Assembly (NCBI GenBank): GCA_937907585.1
Contig: CALCVH010000158.1
Coordinates: 1 to 7,150, forward strand
Origin: an uncultured Bacillota bacterium
Lineage (GTDB): Bacteria > Bacillota_I > Bacilli_A > Izemoplasmatales > UBA1188
DNA: 7,150 nucleotides
Direction of reading: 5' to 3'
Notes under the pieces: model-generated
Databases searched by the model: none
What the model was told of the DNA's origin: nothing
The model's input: the letters and a program-made list of their open reading frames with translations, nothing else
Shown: piece after piece, positions 6,203 to 7,150 of the stretch
Position numbering within the stretch: position 1 is the first letter of the stretch
How the letters are laid out: every line of letters starts with the position of its first letter
Position numbers and translations under genes: made by a program

Positions 6203-7010
6203 CTCTATATAATCCTTTTTTGTAATAATTAGGATATTCATCTTTATTTATAGTTTCATCAAATAATGTATAAGCTACAGGCAGATTAAATAGTGGACCT
6301 AATATATTAAATGGAAACAACATTATAATAAAACCTATTATATTTAAATATAAGAATAAACTATTTGAATAGAAATAAACAAATATTAAAGGATGAAAAC
6401 CTATAATAAAATTAATTATATTATTTTTAAAATTTCTAAATGCGTTATTAAACGCATCTTTGAATGCTTGAATAAATGATACAACATAAAGTGATGCGCT
6501 AGATAAAACATAAAATAATATATAGAATAATAGAATATCGATTAATAAAATTAATAATGTGACTATTGGATAAAGACTATTTGCGTACATAAATACTGTT
6601 TTATCTATTATATCTAGTAGAACATAGATAATATAGAATAGTGTAGTAAATAATCCAAATTCAAATCCTGATTGTTTTATTCCTTTAAAGAAATGATATG
6701 GAATTCTTATAGTTTCACCAAATATTAATCTTCTTATAGAATAGAATATTCCAGATAATCCAGCTCCATATAAAAATGTTAGAAATAATCCTGGAAAAGC
6801 ATTTAATAAACAATAATTTAATACTCCTGATTCTTCTAAGCTCATATAAAAATATCTTGAATATATAAGATAGAAAAATAGGGGAAGAGAAAAAGGAATT
6901 GATAAAAGAAGGATTTTAATTAAAGATCCTTTTCTATTTTTTAATAAATATTTAACTACTTCACTTCTTTTCTTAGGAAGATCAGAATATAAAAAATCTT
7001 TATTATTCAC
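6192..7010 (-). CDS. YesL/DUF624-like polytopic membrane protein
   Basis: A 272-residue integral membrane protein. Hydrophobic segments lie at about 31-50, 64-90, 117-136, 147-180 (long enough for one or two passes), 199-214 and 217-238, giving five to seven passes. GAGLSGIFYSIRRLIFGET at 82-100, followed by a polar HFFKGIKQ loop, and FKDAFNNAFRNFKNN at 183-197 resemble YesL/DUF624 proteins, often found beside carbohydrate ABC transporters and glycosidases in Firmicutes. Their biochemical role is unknown. The start is GTG at 7010, which overlaps the GH2 stop by 8 bp; AAGGA lies 11 bases upstream, a loose spacing, so coupling to GH2 translation is likely. The next Met in frame is residue 56, inside the first membrane region. 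The TGA stop lies within the start of the ABC-like gene. The family is assigned by pattern alone. Confidence 0.75.
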   Translation of the reverse strand: MNNKDFLYSDLPKKRSEVVKYLLKNRKGSLIKILLLSIPFSLPLFFYLIYSRYFYMSLEESGVLNYCLLNAFPGLFLTFLYGAGLSGIFYSIRRLIFGETIRIPYHFFKGIKQSGFEFGLFTTLFYIIYVLLDIIDKTVFMYANSLYPIVTLLILLIDILLFYILFYVLSSASLYVVSFIQAFKDAFNNAFRNFKNNIINFIIGFHPLIFVYFYSNSLFLYLNIIGFIIMLFPFNILGPLFNLPVAYTLFDETINKDEYPNYYKKGLYRDEV

Positions 7011-7150
7011 TTCTTTGTATTTCCTTCATTTTATCTTTATCTATTTTTAGTTTTCTATCCATTGTAAGTAGTCCATTTTGTTCCTGCATTACATCAGTTA
7101 ACTGTGTATAACAATATCCGCATATTCTTTCATTATCTAAGATAGAATCA
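7003..7150 (-). CDS. Glycoside hydrolase family 2 enzyme, C-terminal 48 residues only
   Basis: Reading in from the right edge, 48 codons run to TAA at 7005-7003. The stretch CGYCYTQLTDVMQEQNGLL followed by TMDRKLKID is the typical C-terminal end of the TIM barrel in Firmicute GH2 proteins (beta-galactosidase/beta-glucuronidase type), where the usual form is GYCYTQLTDVEQEVNGL and then a YDR motif. The catalytic acids lie outside the window, so activity and substrate cannot be judged. The gene overlaps the GTG start of the YesL-like gene by 8 bp and is the upstream member of the same operon. Confidence 0.8.
   Translation of the reverse strand, partial: DSILDNERICGYCYTQLTDVMQEQNGLLTMDRKLKIDKDKMKEIQRSE

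Noticed and set aside
6203..6241. Upstream ATG giving a 13-residue longer ATPase-like protein
   Set aside because: It would overlap the membrane gene by 50 bp and add residues before the first strand of the ABC fold; ATG 6202 is the natural start.

Overview
The window is very AT-rich and every gene I can support lies on the minus strand, so transcription runs from high to low coordinates. Shine-Dalgarno sites are clear (GGAGG, AAAGGAG, GGAGAAA). Every Trp codon I checked is TGG, and the stops are TAA, TAG and TGA, which supports the standard bacterial code. Strong AT bias, a diderm-independent lipobox, a clostridial-style GH3 tail, a YesL-like protein and a MalK/MsmX-like protein together suggest a low-GC Firmicute, plausibly an anaerobic gut Bacilli/Clostridia lineage. 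The exact taxon is inference.

Right block (7150 to 4790, first to be transcribed): the last 48 codons of a glycoside hydrolase family 2 enzyme; a 272-residue polytopic membrane protein resembling the YesL/DUF624 family, starting at GTG and overlapping the GH2 stop by 8 bp; and a 470-residue protein with the layout of a MalK/MsmX sugar-importer ATPase, overlapping the membrane gene by 11 bp. In this last protein the P-loop glycines, the signature glycines and the switch histidine are all replaced, so it looks like a pseudo-ATPase with a long unassigned C-terminal region. The block reads as a translationally coupled carbohydrate-uptake and hydrolysis operon.

Middle block (4789 to 4236): a monocistronic unit with its own extended -10 promoter and strong RBS, encoding a 120-residue alanine/lysine-rich lipoprotein of unknown function, closed by an intrinsic terminator.

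Left block (4232 to 1): a promoter (TTGATT, 18 bp, TGATAAAAT) whose -35 and spacer are occupied by a perfect inverted repeat. It is followed by an aldo/keto reductase carrying two [4Fe-4S] motifs, a flavodoxin-fold flavoprotein with a compact four-cysteine motif, and a cytoplasmic GH3 beta-glycosidase that is still open at the left edge. Gaps of 12 and 41 bp suggest one operon linking glycoside cleavage to a flavin/Fe-S redox pair.

Both flanking blocks concern glycoside use. The most unusual item is the degenerate MalK-like protein; the next most useful leads are the palindrome in the reductase promoter and the redox-GH3 linkage.
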